Assembly (NCBI GenBank): GCA_902826695.1 | Contig: CADEFU010000002.1 | Span: forward strand, 480,267-544,266 | Source: an uncultured Alphaproteobacteria bacterium | Lineage (GTDB): Bacteria; Pseudomonadota; Alphaproteobacteria; Micropepsales; Micropepsaceae | DNA: 64,000 nucleotides | Direction of reading: 5' to 3' | Shown: one piece after another, positions 27,024 through 35,731 of the stretch | How the letters are laid out: each line of letters starts with the position of its first letter | How positions within the stretch are numbered: the stretch's first letter is position 1 | Program-made: the position numbers and the translations under genes | Notes under the pieces: generated by a model | Database searches by the model: none | What the model saw: the letters and a program-made list of their open reading frames with translations, nothing else | What the model was told of the DNA's origin: nothing

Positions 27024-27736
27024 AGCGCACAGCGGTGCGCCGGCGGGTGGCGCGGGTGCTCACCAAGCGTGCCGTGAGTCTTTCGCCGACGCCGAATCTG
27101 CGCTCGGAAATTGTCGCCGTCGGGCAGCGCATGTCGACGAGCGGGCTCTCGCCGGGCAAGAGCGGCAATCTCTCGGTGCGCGTTGATGGCGGCATGTTGA
27201 TCACGCCGACCGGCATTGCCTACAGCGAGATGAAGGGGGCGGATATCGTCGAGGTGCGCAGCGATGGACGCGTTGCAGCGGGACAACGCGTTGCGTCGAG
27301 CGAGTGGCGGATCCACCTTGCGATCTACAAGGCTCGGCCGGATGTCGGCGCGATCGTGCATACCCATTCGCTGAACGCGACCGCGCTTGCATGTTTGCAC
27401 CGTGGAATACCGGCGTTTCACTACATGGTCGCGGAGTTTGGCGGCGACCGGGTCGTGTGTGCTCCTTACGCGACGTATGGGAGCGAAGACTTGGCGCGGT
27501 TTTCCGTTAAGGCTTTGGGGCCGCGCACTGCCTGTCTGCTTGCGAACCACGGGGCGATTGCTCTGGGCGATACGGTGCGCCAGGCGTATGATCGCGCGGC
27601 GGCGGTCGAGGCGTTGGCAGCGCAGTATGCGCGAGCGCGTTCGCTCGGGCGGCCGCGAATTTTGTCAGCACGTGAGATGGCGCGAGTGGTCGAGAAGTTC
27701 AAAACCTACGGCAAGCAAGCACCGGTCGAAGAATGA
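27020..27736 (+). CDS. ald2: Class II (FucA-type) aldolase, likely methylthioribulose-1-phosphate aldolase
   Basis: A 238-residue zinc class II aldolase/adducin-family protein. The catalytic Glu95 ('ASSEWRIH') and zinc ligands His114, His116 and His177 have exactly the spacing of E. coli FucA (E73, H92, H94, H155). 'SGNLSVR' and '[11 protein letters not shown]' are substrate-phosphate loops. In Rhodospirillum rubrum and pathogenic E. coli, such an aldolase (Ald2) acts after MtnA, splitting 5-methylthioribulose-1-phosphate to DHAP and methylthioacetaldehyde. The position right after mtnA with a 4-bp overlap supports that role. The alternative, an MtnB dehydratase, is less likely because no mtnC or mtnD follows. 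Confidence 0.8.
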   Translation: MKRTAVRRRVARVLTKRAVSLSPTPNLRSEIVAVGQRMSTSGLSPGKSGNLSVRVDGGMLITPTGIAYSEMKGADIVEVRSDGRVAAGQRVASSEWRIHLAIYKARPDVGAIVHTHSLNATALACLHRGIPAFHYMVAEFGGDRVVCAPYATYGSEDLARFSVKALGPRTACLLANHGAIALGDTVRQAYDRAAAVEALAAQYARARSLGRPRILSAREMARVVEKFKTYGKQAPVEE

Positions 27737-28476
27737 GCGCGGTACTCGTCACCGGTGCGGCGAAGCGGCTCGGGCGCGCGATTGCGCTGAAACTCGCAGG
27801 CGAAGGGTACGACGTCGCGATCCACTATCGGTCGAGCAAAGGCGAGGCTGAGGCGGTCGCCGCGGAGGTGAAAGCGCTCGGGCGGAAAGCGGCGCTTGTC
27901 GATGGCGATCTGTCGAAGGAGATCGAGGTCGCGACGATCGTGCCTCGCGCGACGGCGGTCCTCGGGCATCTGACGGCGCTCGTGAATAGCGCGTCTGTGT
28001 TTGAGGACGACCGGGTCGATACCGCAACGCGCGCCTCGTGGGACAGGCATCTCGATACGAATTTGCGAGCGCCGCTGGTGCTGGCTCAAGCCTTTGCGAA
28101 GCAACTTCCGGCGGCGGCGAGCGGCGGGATTGTGAACATTGTCGATCAGCAAGTGCTGAATCTGACGCCGCAATTTCTTTCTTACACGGTGTCGAAGGCG
28201 GGGTTGTGGACGCTGACGCGGACGCTCGCGCAAGCGTTGGCGCCGCGTATCCGTGTCAATGCGGTCGCACCGGGGCCGTCGCTCAAGGCCGAGCGGCAGA
28301 GCCAGGCGAACTTCGATGCGCACGTGCGGGCGACGCTTTTGCAGCGGCCATCGGAGCCCTCCGATATTGCGGGGGCAGTTGCCTATCTGTTGTCGGCACC
28401 GGCCGTCACCGGGCAGATGATAGTCGTGGACAGTGGGCAGCATCTGGCTTGGTCGCCCGACAAGTTTTTCGAGTAA
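27733..28476 (+). CDS. folM: SDR pteridine reductase, FolM/PTR1-like
   Basis: A 247-residue SDR. The nucleotide loop reads 'TGAAKRLGRAIA' (7-18), with the Arg typical of pteridine reductases. The usual catalytic Ser is replaced by Asp138 ('NIVDQQ'), with Tyr151 and Lys155 giving the Asp-Tyr-Lys arrangement of PTR1 and FolM. It probably reduces dihydromonapterin or dihydrofolate with NADPH. The next gene is folB, another pteridine enzyme, which supports the call. Its start overlaps the aldolase stop by 4 bp. Confidence 0.82.
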   Translation: MSAVLVTGAAKRLGRAIALKLAGEGYDVAIHYRSSKGEAEAVAAEVKALGRKAALVDGDLSKEIEVATIVPRATAVLGHLTALVNSASVFEDDRVDTATRASWDRHLDTNLRAPLVLAQAFAKQLPAAASGGIVNIVDQQVLNLTPQFLSYTVSKAGLWTLTRTLAQALAPRIRVNAVAPGPSLKAERQSQANFDAHVRATLLQRPSEPSDIAGAVAYLLSAPAVTGQMIVVDSGQHLAWSPDKFFE

Positions 28477-28480
28477 GACC

Positions 28481-28882
28481 ATGAACAAACAACAACCGCT
28501 GCGTATCGCCGATGCGAAGAAGCGCATCCGGCATGTGTTCGTGCGCGACCTAGAGCTGAATGCGAATATCGGCGTCTATCATCGCGAGAAGGGGCAGCTG
28601 CAGCCGGTTCGGATCAACGTCGATCTGACTGTTGAGGAGGCCGATGGCGATATCGGCGACAGACTTGAGAACGTCGTGGACTACGGTGCCGTCGTCGACG
28701 GCATCAAGGCGATTTTGGCGGGCGGGCACTTAAACCTCGTCGAGACGCTCGCCGAGAGAGTTGCGGCGTTCTGCCTTGCGGATCCCAGAGTTCGAGTTGC
28801 ACGGGTGCGGATCGAGAAGCTCAAGATCATCGCGGAAGCGCAGTCCGTCGGTGTCGAAATCGAGCGTGAAGCCGACCGGTAG
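28481..28882 (+). CDS. folB: Dihydroneopterin aldolase family protein
   Basis: A 133-residue FolB-type protein. '[31 protein letters not shown]' is the standard N-terminal region with the catalytic-side Tyr. '[14 protein letters not shown]' and '[17 protein letters not shown]' carry the pterin-anchoring Glu, and 'VRVEK'-like 'VRIEKLKI' follows. It cleaves dihydroneopterin to 6-hydroxymethyl-dihydropterin and glycolaldehyde in folate synthesis, and can also epimerise. The ATG at 28481 is 4 bp after folM. No folP or folK is adjacent. Confidence 0.9.
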   Translation: MNKQQPLRIADAKKRIRHVFVRDLELNANIGVYHREKGQLQPVRINVDLTVEEADGDIGDRLENVVDYGAVVDGIKAILAGGHLNLVETLAERVAAFCLADPRVRVARVRIEKLKIIAEAQSVGVEIEREADR

Positions 28883-28926
28883 GGCGGTCTTGCGGCGGTC
28901 GTGCTTCAGACTATGTTCCGGCCTGG

Positions 28927-30861
28927 ATGATTGAAGATCAAGAGACTGCCGCGACGGATTCGCCCGGGTTGATGGCCCAGGGGGCGGCGGTTATCGCCGA
29001 CTATCTGACACGGTTGCCGAATGCGCCCGGGGTCTATCGGATGATCGCCTCCAACGGCGACGTTCTCTACGTCGGCAAGGCCGCCAATCTGAAGAAGCGG
29101 GTCGTGGCGTACACGAAGCCATACGACCAGCCGGCGCGGATTGCGCGCATGATCGCGAATACGGCGACGATGGAGTTCGTGCAGACGCAGTCTGAGGTCG
29201 AGGCGCTGTTGCTCGAGGCGAACCTGATCAAGCGGTTGAAGCCTCGGTACAATGTGCATCTTCGCGACGACAAGTCGTTTCCCTTCATTCTCGTCACGGG
29301 CGATCACGATGCGCCGCAGATTATCAAGCATCGCGGGGCGAAGGTGCGGAAGGGCGAGTATTTCGGGCCGTTCGCGTCCGCTTATTCGGTGAGCCGCACG
29401 TTGAACACGCTGCAGCGGGCGTTTCTTCTGCGCAGCTGCACCGACTCGGTCTATGAGAGCCGTACGCGACCGTGCTTGTTGCATCAGATCAAACGGTGCG
29501 CGGCGCCGTGCGTCGGCAAGATCTCGATCGAGGACTATCGCCGCCTCGTCGATCAATCGGTCGGGTTTCTGCGCGGCAAGAGCGACGAGGTGAAGGGCGA
29601 GCTTTCGCACGAGATGGAAGCCGCCGCCGAAGCGCTCGACTTCGAAAAGGCTGCACGGTTGCGGGATCGGATACGGGCGCTGGCGCATGTGCAGCTGCAG
29701 CAGGGGATCAATCCGCAGACCATCGATGAGGCCGACTTGTTCGCGGCGCATCAAGAGGGCGGGCACACCTGCATTCAGGTGTTCTTTTTCCGCTCGGGGC
29801 AGAACTGGGGCAATCGCGCGTATTTTCCGCGGCACGACAAGGCCGTGGATGTGGCTGAGGTGCTCGATAGCTTTTTGGCGCAGTTCTATGACGATCGCGA
29901 GCCGCCAAAGCTCGTGATTGTCAGCCACGACGTGCCGGGTCGCGCTCTGCTCGAAGAAGCGCTGTCGGTGCGGGCAGAGCGGCGCGTCGAGGTGCTGATG
30001 CCGCAACGTGGCGAGAAGCGCGAGGTGATGGCGCAGGCTGTCATGAACGCTCGAGAGTCTTTGGCGCGACGGATGGCGGAGAGCGCGACGCAACTCCAGT
30101 TGCTTGAGGGGGTCGCGGCGGCGTTTGGCTTGAACGAGGCGCCGCAGCGGATCGAGGTCTATGACAACAGCCATATCTCGGGCACCAATGCGGTCGGAGC
30201 TATGGTCGTTGCGGGACCAGAGGGGTTTATCAAGAACGAGTATCGGAAGTTCAACATCAAGAATACCGAGCTCACGCCGGGTGACGACTATGCGATGATG
30301 CGTGAGGTGTTGACGCGGCGGTTCAAGCGGCTTGTCAAAGAGCAGGAAGAGCAGGCGGATGCTGGCGTTCAGTTCGATGAGAAAGCTGACGAGGACCAGG
30401 ATGAGGCGACGGTTCCCGATCTCTTGCTGATCGACGGCGGTGCCGGGCAGCTTTCGATCGCACGCGAAGTGATGGAGGCGTCGGGCGTCACTGGCGTGAA
30501 GCTCGTTTCGATCGCGAAGGGGCCGGATCGGGACGCCGGGCGAGAGCGCTTTTTCATGGTGGGGCGCGAGCCGTTTCACTTGGAGTTCAAGTCGCCGGTC
30601 TTGTTCTATCTGCAACGCCTGCGGGATGAGGCGCACCGATTCGCGATTGGGACGCATCGGGCGAAGCGGGCCGCGACTTTGGCTTCGTCGCCCTTGGACG
30701 AGATTGACGGCATTGGGCCTACGCGGAAACGCGCGCTTTTGAACCATTTCGGGTCCGGGCGGGCGGTCACGACAGCTGGGCTTTCCGATCTGGAATCGGT
30801 TAAGGGTATTTCCAAGGCAATGGCGCGGAAGATTTATGAGCACTTCCACGACAAGGGCTGA
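28927..30861 (+). CDS. uvrC: UvrABC excinuclease subunit C
   Basis: A 644-residue UvrC, the dual-incision nuclease of nucleotide excision repair. The N-terminal GIY-YIG nuclease begins with 'APGVYRMI' and '[13 protein letters not shown]'. A Cys cluster lies in '[15 protein letters not shown]', and a UVR domain ('[21 protein letters not shown]') for UvrB contact follows. The C-terminal RNase H-like endonuclease has '[20 protein letters not shown]', and the helix-hairpin-helix pair ends the protein ('[18 protein letters not shown]', '[16 protein letters not shown]'). uvrB lies far off at the right edge of the window. It starts 44 bp after folB and is followed 18 bp later by pgsA. Confidence 0.97.
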   Translation: MIEDQETAATDSPGLMAQGAAVIADYLTRLPNAPGVYRMIASNGDVLYVGKAANLKKRVVAYTKPYDQPARIARMIANTATMEFVQTQSEVEALLLEANLIKRLKPRYNVHLRDDKSFPFILVTGDHDAPQIIKHRGAKVRKGEYFGPFASAYSVSRTLNTLQRAFLLRSCTDSVYESRTRPCLLHQIKRCAAPCVGKISIEDYRRLVDQSVGFLRGKSDEVKGELSHEMEAAAEALDFEKAARLRDRIRALAHVQLQQGINPQTIDEADLFAAHQEGGHTCIQVFFFRSGQNWGNRAYFPRHDKAVDVAEVLDSFLAQFYDDREPPKLVIVSHDVPGRALLEEALSVRAERRVEVLMPQRGEKREVMAQAVMNARESLARRMAESATQLQLLEGVAAAFGLNEAPQRIEVYDNSHISGTNAVGAMVVAGPEGFIKNEYRKFNIKNTELTPGDDYAMMREVLTRRFKRLVKEQEEQADAGVQFDEKADEDQDEATVPDLLLIDGGAGQLSIAREVMEASGVTGVKLVSIAKGPDRDAGRERFFMVGREPFHLEFKSPVLFYLQRLRDEAHRFAIGTHRAKRAATLASSPLDEIDGIGPTRKRALLNHFGSGRAVTTAGLSDLESVKGISKAMARKIYEHFHDKG

Positions 30862-30879
30862 GACCGGTACTGTGGTGCC

Positions 30880-31479
30880 ATGGGCGATCATCTTCCCAAT
30901 TTGCTGACGCTGGCGCGGATCGCGCTGACGCCTGTGTTTGTCGCGGCGTTCTGGCTTGATATGCCGATTGGCCGCTGGGTGGTGCTTGGCATCTTCCTGG
31001 TCGCCGCGATCACAGACTATGCGGACGGATGGGTCGCGCGGCGGCGCAACGTCGAGTCACGGCTTGGGCAGATGCTTGATCCGATCGCGGACAAGTTGCT
31101 GATCGCGTCGGCGCTCGTGATGTTGGTTTACATGGACGACATTCGCGGGTGGGTGATCATTCCGGCGCTGGTCATATTGGCGCGCGAGATTTTAGTCTCG
31201 GGGATGCGCGAGTTTTTGGCGACGATCTCCGTGCAAGTGCCGGTGTCGTCAATCTCGAAGTTCAAGACCGTGCTCCAGGTCGTCGCGATCTCGATGCTGA
31301 TCGTGGCTCCCGCAATCGAGCATGTGTGGGGGTGGATGCATCGAGCTGGCATTGTCACGCTTTGGGCGGCGGCGATGCTCACGATCTATACGGGCTTCAG
31401 CTATGTGCAAGCCAATCTGAGCCACATGTCCGGCGAGCACGCGCGGCCACGTCCGCGCGCAGCGGAGCGACCGTTGTGA
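30880..31479 (+). CDS. pgsA: CDP-diacylglycerol-glycerol-3-phosphate 3-phosphatidyltransferase
   Basis: A 199-residue integral membrane enzyme of the CDP-alcohol phosphatidyltransferase family. The active-site signature D-G-x2-A-R-x8-G-x3-D-x3-D is seen in 'DGWVARRRN' to 'GQMLDPIADK'. Several hydrophobic helices flank it, and 'LTLARIALTPVFV' starts the protein. It makes phosphatidylglycerophosphate, the precursor of phosphatidylglycerol and cardiolipin. The uvrC-pgsA order is common in proteobacteria. The stop overlaps the moaD start as GTGA. Confidence 0.96.
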   Translation: MGDHLPNLLTLARIALTPVFVAAFWLDMPIGRWVVLGIFLVAAITDYADGWVARRRNVESRLGQMLDPIADKLLIASALVMLVYMDDIRGWVIIPALVILAREILVSGMREFLATISVQVPVSSISKFKTVLQVVAISMLIVAPAIEHVWGWMHRAGIVTLWAAAMLTIYTGFSYVQANLSHMSGEHARPRPRAAERPL

Positions 31480-31727
31480 AGGTGCTCTACTTCGCGTGGT
31501 TGCGGCAAAAGGTCGGGCGCGGCGAGGAGACGGTTGAAGCACCTAGCAGCGTGAGAACCGTCGGTGACCTGGCGGCTTGGCTCGGCGCGCGGGGCGGTGG
31601 TTACGCGGATGCATTTGCCGATCTGAAGCGTCTGCGCGCGGCGGTGAATCAAGAGTATGGCGATTTTTCGGTCGCGGTTAAGGCCGGCGACGAGGTCGCG
31701 TTTTTCCCGCCCGTCACGGGCGGCTGA
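31476..31727 (+). CDS. moaD: Molybdopterin synthase sulfur carrier subunit
   Basis: An 83-residue ubiquitin-like MoaD. It begins 'KVLYFAWLRQKVG' and ends in the required Gly-Gly ('FFPPVTGG'), which is thiocarboxylated and donates sulfur to cyclic pyranopterin monophosphate. The GTG start at 31476 overlaps the pgsA stop, and the length from there is typical for MoaD. moaE follows after 3 bp, forming the two subunits of one enzyme. Confidence 0.94.
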   Translation: MKVLYFAWLRQKVGRGEETVEAPSSVRTVGDLAAWLGARGGGYADAFADLKRLRAAVNQEYGDFSVAVKAGDEVAFFPPVTGG

Positions 31728-31730
31728 GCG

Positions 31731-32174
31731 ATGATCCGCGTGCAGTCAGAGGATTTCGATCCGGGCGTCGAGATCGGGCGGTTTCAGCGCGAAGATGTGG
31801 GCGCGATCGTGAGCTTCACGGGTGTTGTGCGCGGGGAAAGCCACGGCGAAAGGCTCGTCAGCATGACGCTGGAGCACTTTCCGGGGATGACGGAGCGCGA
31901 ACTTGAGCGGATTGCCGTGGAGGCGCGGACGCGTTGGTCTTTGCAAGGCGTATCGGTGGTGCATCGCGTCGGCGAGTTGAGGCCGGGTGAGCGGATTGTG
32001 CTTGTTGTTACAGCCGCAGCCCACCGGCAGGCGGCGTTCGAAGCAGCCGAATTCTTGATGGACTATCTCAAAACCCGCGCGCCGTTTTGGAAGCGCGAGT
32101 TGCGCGCCTCCGGCGAGTACTGGGTGGAAGCTCGCAGCAGCGACGATGAAGCCGCTGCGCGCTGGTCGCGTTAG
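31731..32174 (+). CDS. moaE: Molybdopterin synthase catalytic subunit
   Basis: A 147-residue MoaE. 'FTGVVRGESHGERLVSMTLEHFPGM' and 'VSVVHRVGELRPGERIVLVVTAAAHR' are the family core, and the catalytic lysines are in 'DYLKTRAPFWKRE'. With MoaD it converts cyclic pyranopterin monophosphate to molybdopterin. It is last in the ten-gene plus-strand array starting at mtnP. It ends with a 4-bp tail-to-tail overlap with ilvE. Confidence 0.95.
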   Translation: MIRVQSEDFDPGVEIGRFQREDVGAIVSFTGVVRGESHGERLVSMTLEHFPGMTERELERIAVEARTRWSLQGVSVVHRVGELRPGERIVLVVTAAAHRQAAFEAAEFLMDYLKTRAPFWKRELRASGEYWVEARSSDDEAAARWSR

Positions 32175-33055
32175 ACCGTTAGCTTGCCGCGAACGTAGTT
32201 GGCGTAGTCGTCCATCAGCGTCGTCGTGATCTTGCCAACGTTAAACGTCCAATCGCCAATCGAGCCGACCGGCGACACCTCAGCGGCGGAGCCCGTGAGG
32301 AAGCATTCTTCGAAGCCACCGACGTCGGAGCTTTGGATGTACTTTTCGACGACTTCGATTTGCCGGCTGCGTGCGAGGTGCATGACCGTCTGGCGGGTGA
32401 TGCCGTTCAGGAAGCAATCGGCATGCGGCGTGAAGAGCTTGCCCTCTTTGACGAAGAAGATGTTCGCACCGGTCGCCTCAGCGACGAGCCCGCGCCAATC
32501 GTACATCATGGCGTCGGCGTAGCCTTTCGCTTCGGCCTCGTGTTTGGAGAGCGTGCAAATCATATAGAGGCCTGCCGCCTTGGCCTTCCACGGTGTCGTG
32601 TCGGGGGCGGGGCGGCGCCAACGTGCGATGTCGAGACGGATGCCCTTCTTCTTGATTTCAGGGTCGAACATCGAGGGCCAAGGCCAAACGGCGATGGCGA
32701 CGTGGATCTTCGACTTTTGCGCGCTGACGGCCATCATCTCGCTTCCACGCCAGGCGACGGGGCGCATGTAGGCGTCGTCGTGGCCGGTGGCTTCGACGAC
32801 TTGTTTGCAGGCGTCGTTGATCTGTTGTTCGGTGAACGGGATCTCGAAGCCCATCAGCCGCGCGGACTCGAACAGGCGCGACGTGTGCTGTTCGAGCTTG
32901 AATACCTTTCTGTTGTAGACACGCTGGCCCTCGAAGACGCAGGAGCCGTAATGCAGGCCATGGGTCAAGACGTGGATTTTGGCGTCGCGCCAGGGCACGA
33001 GTTTGCCGTCCAGCCAGATTTGGCCTTCGCGATCGTCAAAGGGGATGAGCGCCAT
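32171..33055 (-). CDS. ilvE: Branched-chain amino acid aminotransferase
   Basis: A 294-residue fold-type IV PLP aminotransferase. 'IHVLTHGLHYGSCVFEGQRVY' at the start, 'AAGLYMICTLSKHEAEAKGYADAMMYD' and 'VAEATGANIFFV' are IlvE signatures. It carries out the last step of valine, leucine and isoleucine synthesis, with glutamate as amino donor. The ATG at 33055 has GGAG seven bases upstream; a TTG at 33067 would add four residues. It is divergent from the petP/petR operon, a linkage kept in many alphaproteobacteria. Confidence 0.95.
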   Translation of the reverse strand: MALIPFDDREGQIWLDGKLVPWRDAKIHVLTHGLHYGSCVFEGQRVYNRKVFKLEQHTSRLFESARLMGFEIPFTEQQINDACKQVVEATGHDDAYMRPVAWRGSEMMAVSAQKSKIHVAIAVWPWPSMFDPEIKKKGIRLDIARWRRPAPDTTPWKAKAAGLYMICTLSKHEAEAKGYADAMMYDWRGLVAEATGANIFFVKEGKLFTPHADCFLNGITRQTVMHLARSRQIEVVEKYIQSSDVGGFEECFLTGSAAEVSPVGSIGDWTFNVGKITTTLMDDYANYVRGKLTV

Positions 33056-33160
33056 CGATGGCTCCAACGTTTGGTTAAGCGCGTTTTGGGCATTATAGCC
33101 GTGGCGCTTGCGGGCAGTACAGTGTGCGCTCTATTCTGAGTCGCATATCTGCCATAACCG

Positions 33161-33676
33161 ATGCGCATGACCCCCGACCGGGCACTTTCCATGAAGGCTC
33201 AGGCCCCGTTTCTCTACCTGCGTGAAGAAGAGCTGACCGACGGCCTTGAGCTGTTCTTCTTCGCCGGGCGCAGCATTGCCGATGCAATGGACAAGCGGCT
33301 TGCCGAGCTGGGGCTTGGCCATGCGGATTATCGCGCGATGCATTTTGTTGCGCGTCACCCGGGGATGCCGGTGTCGGACTTGCTATCGATACTAGGGATC
33401 ACGAAACAATCGCTCAGCCGCGTGGTGCGCGGGCTTACCGAAGGTGGGTATCTGATGCAGACCACGGGCGATTCCGACCGGCGGCAGCGGTTACTGCGCC
33501 TTACAGCGAAGGGCCAGGCGGTTGAGAGCGAGCTGTCGGCCCTGCAGCGGGGGCGCTTTGCGAAGGCATATCGCGAGGCGGGACCCGAGGCCGTGGCGGG
33601 GTTTCGGCAGGTGCTAAGCGGGCTACTCGCGGATACGGAACGGGCGGGCGTGTTGCGCCTGATTGCGAAGCGATGA
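33161..33676 (+). CDS. petP: MarR family regulator, PetP-like
   Basis: A 171-residue winged-helix MarR regulator. The recognition helix region is 'VSDLLSILGITKQSLSRVVRGLTEGGYL' (about 75-102), followed by the wing 'DSDRRQRLLRLTAKG' with the family D-R motif. It precedes an OmpR-type regulator with a 4-bp overlap, the arrangement of petP-petR described in Rhodobacter capsulatus, where the pair is needed for cytochrome bc1 and c2 expression. Ligand unknown. Two in-frame ATGs (33161, 33191) are possible starts. Confidence 0.8.
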   Translation: MRMTPDRALSMKAQAPFLYLREEELTDGLELFFFAGRSIADAMDKRLAELGLGHADYRAMHFVARHPGMPVSDLLSILGITKQSLSRVVRGLTEGGYLMQTTGDSDRRQRLLRLTAKGQAVESELSALQRGRFAKAYREAGPEAVAGFRQVLSGLLADTERAGVLRLIAKR

Positions 33677-34392
33677 TGAACGATGTCAAAGACGCGAACG
33701 GGGATGACAAGCTTCAGCATCTGCTGATTGTCGATGACGACACGCGTATACGCACGTTGTTGCAGCGGTTCTTGAGCGAGTCAGGCTATCGCGTCACCGC
33801 GGCGAAGGATGCAGCCGAAGCCCGGCAGCTGATGGCCAGCCTCGACTTCGACTTCATCGTGCTCGACGTGATGATGCCGGGCGAAGACGGATTCTCCCTT
33901 ACGAAGGCTATTCGCGAGACGTCGAATGTGCCGATCTTGCTGCTTACCGCACGCGGCGAAGCGGGGGACCGTATCGAAGGGTTGGAACGCGGCGCTGATG
34001 ACTATTTGCCTAAGCCGTTCGAGCCGCGTGAGTTGCTGCTGCGGATCGCGACGATTTTGCGGCGGGCGGGGACACCGGCGGAGCCGGTGAAGCAGATTAT
34101 TCAGCTGGGCACATGCCGGTTCGATGCCGAGCGCGGGGAGCTTACGCGTGACGGGAAGCCGGTGAAGCTGACCTCGGCCGAGTTGCAGCTGATGCGCGTG
34201 CTGGCGGCCAATCCCGGACAGACGTTTACGCGCACCGATCTCTCGGTGCGGATGGGCGAGGTGTTGGAGCGCACCGTTGACGTGCAAATCACGCGACTGA
34301 GGCGAAAGATCGAGAACGATCCGAAGTTGCCGCTCTATCTGCAGACCGTGCGCGGGATTGGTTACGTACTGATGCCGGATCGGGTGGGCTAA
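33673..34392 (+). CDS. petR: OmpR-type response regulator, PetR-like
   Basis: A 239-residue two-domain response regulator. The receiver has the acidic pair 'IVDDD' (19-23), phospho-acceptor Asp65 in 'FIVLDVMMPG', a switch Thr in 'ILLLTARG' and Lys in 'DDYLPKPFEP'. The C-terminal winged helix includes 'LTSAELQLMRVLAANPGQTFTRTDL' and 'RTVDVQITRLRRKIENDP'. It is coupled to petP by ATGA and followed 4 bp later by a histidine kinase that is its probable partner. Confidence 0.9.
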   Translation: MMNDVKDANGDDKLQHLLIVDDDTRIRTLLQRFLSESGYRVTAAKDAAEARQLMASLDFDFIVLDVMMPGEDGFSLTKAIRETSNVPILLLTARGEAGDRIEGLERGADDYLPKPFEPRELLLRIATILRRAGTPAEPVKQIIQLGTCRFDAERGELTRDGKPVKLTSAELQLMRVLAANPGQTFTRTDLSVRMGEVLERTVDVQITRLRRKIENDPKLPLYLQTVRGIGYVLMPDRVG

Positions 34393-34396
34393 GGCT

Positions 34397-35731
34397 ATGT
34401 CCCGCGGGTGGTTTCGCCGTTCGATGCCGCGCGGTTTGTTCGGGCGGTCTCTCGTCATCATCGTCATGCCCGTTGTCGTGCTGCAGGCGGTGGTGACGTA
34501 TCTGTTGTTCGACCGGCAGTGGGACGCGGTCACGACGCGCATCTCGCGCGGGGTGGCGGCGCAGATCGCGCTGTTCGTGCAAAGCTATGAGACGCTTGGG
34601 CCCGAGAAGTTTGTGGGCGAAGCGGCGCGGCTGAAGGAGATGTCGTTCGGGCTCGTGCCCGTCATCAAGCCGGGCGAGAAGATTCCTGACACGGAGTCGC
34701 CGGCATTCGAGGTCTTGAAGCAAGTTTTCGTGCGCGAGCTGCAGACCCGCACAGGCCGGCCGGTTTGGCTCGACTCGGAGTCGCTCGACGACGAGGTCGA
34801 TATTCGCGTGCAGCTCGATGGCGCGGTGATGCAGATTATGGCGGAGCGAAAGCGCGTCATGTCGACCAACACTCACGTGTGGGTGCTGTGGAGTATGGGG
34901 ACCGCGCTGATCCTGCTCAGTGTCGCGGTGTTGTTCTTGCGGAATCAGATTAGGCCGATCGAGCGTTTGGCCGATGTGGCTGAGGCGTTCGGCAAGGGAC
35001 GCGACGTGCCAGACTTCAGGCCGGCTGGTGCAACCGAGGTGCGGCGAGCGGGACTCGCGTTCCTCGACATGAAAGAACGCATCTCGCGCTTCGTTCAGCA
35101 GCGGACGGACATGCTGGCCGGCGTCAGTCACGACTTGCGCACGCCGCTCACCCGCATGAAGCTTGAGCTTGCCATGATGAAAGATCCCTCTGCCGAGGCG
35201 CTGAAAGGCGACTTGGAAGAGATGGAACATATGCTTGAGGAATATCTTGCGTTCGCGCGCGGGCAGGCCGGTGAAGGTGCGTCGGACACCGACATTGGGC
35301 AGTTGGTGCGCGATGTGGCGGCGAGTGCGCAACGCAAGATTGCCGTGAAAACGCCTGATAAGAAGGTGGACGTCACGGTTGGCGGCGACCTTGTCTTGGA
35401 GATTCGGCCGAACGCGATGCGCCGATGTGTGACTAACCTGGTCGAGAATGCGTTGCGCTATGGCAGTCGTGCGACCGTTAGCGCCGATCAGCAGAACGAC
35501 GTCATTGAAATTGCAGTGGACGACGACGGCCCCGGCATTCCACCCGACCGGCGCGAAGAGGCCTTCCGGCCGTTCCACCGCTTGGACAGCGGGCGCACAC
35601 TCGCGGGCGGTGGCGGCGTCGGTCTGGGTCTGGCGATCGCGCGCGACATCGCGCGCGGTCACGGCGGAGACATTACGCTGAGCGAGAGCAAGCTGGGTGG
35701 CTTGCGCGCTGTGGTGCGGTTGCCCGTATGA
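34397..35731 (+). CDS. EnvZ-like sensor histidine kinase
   Basis: A 444-residue membrane sensor kinase. It has two transmembrane helices (about 15-35 and 160-180) around a periplasmic domain of roughly 125 residues, then a HAMP linker ('NQIRPIERLADVAEAFGKG'). The H-box is 'LAGVSHDLRTPLTRMKLEL' (phospho-His about residue 245), the N-box 'NLVENALRYG', G1 'DDDGPGIP' and G2 'GGGVGLGLAIA'. It most likely phosphorylates the adjacent PetR-like regulator. Its stop overlaps the P450 start by 4 bp. The signal is not deducible. Confidence 0.93.
   Translation: MSRGWFRRSMPRGLFGRSLVIIVMPVVVLQAVVTYLLFDRQWDAVTTRISRGVAAQIALFVQSYETLGPEKFVGEAARLKEMSFGLVPVIKPGEKIPDTESPAFEVLKQVFVRELQTRTGRPVWLDSESLDDEVDIRVQLDGAVMQIMAERKRVMSTNTHVWVLWSMGTALILLSVAVLFLRNQIRPIERLADVAEAFGKGRDVPDFRPAGATEVRRAGLAFLDMKERISRFVQQRTDMLAGVSHDLRTPLTRMKLELAMMKDPSAEALKGDLEEMEHMLEEYLAFARGQAGEGASDTDIGQLVRDVAASAQRKIAVKTPDKKVDVTVGGDLVLEIRPNAMRRCVTNLVENALRYGSRATVSADQQNDVIEIAVDDDGPGIPPDRREEAFRPFHRLDSGRTLAGGGGVGLGLAIARDIARGHGGDITLSESKLGGLRAVVRLPV

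Noticed and set aside
27020..27736. Methylthioribulose-1-phosphate dehydratase (MtnB) as the identity of the class II aldolase-like gene
   Set aside because: The 'SSEWRIH' region and metal-site spacing are FucA-like, and no mtnC or mtnD follows; kept only as an alternative.
28906..30891. A 661-codon open frame antisense to uvrC
   Set aside because: It mirrors uvrC, is rich in Arg/His/Leu with no domain, and has no ribosome-binding site. Long antisense frames are normal in GC-rich genes.
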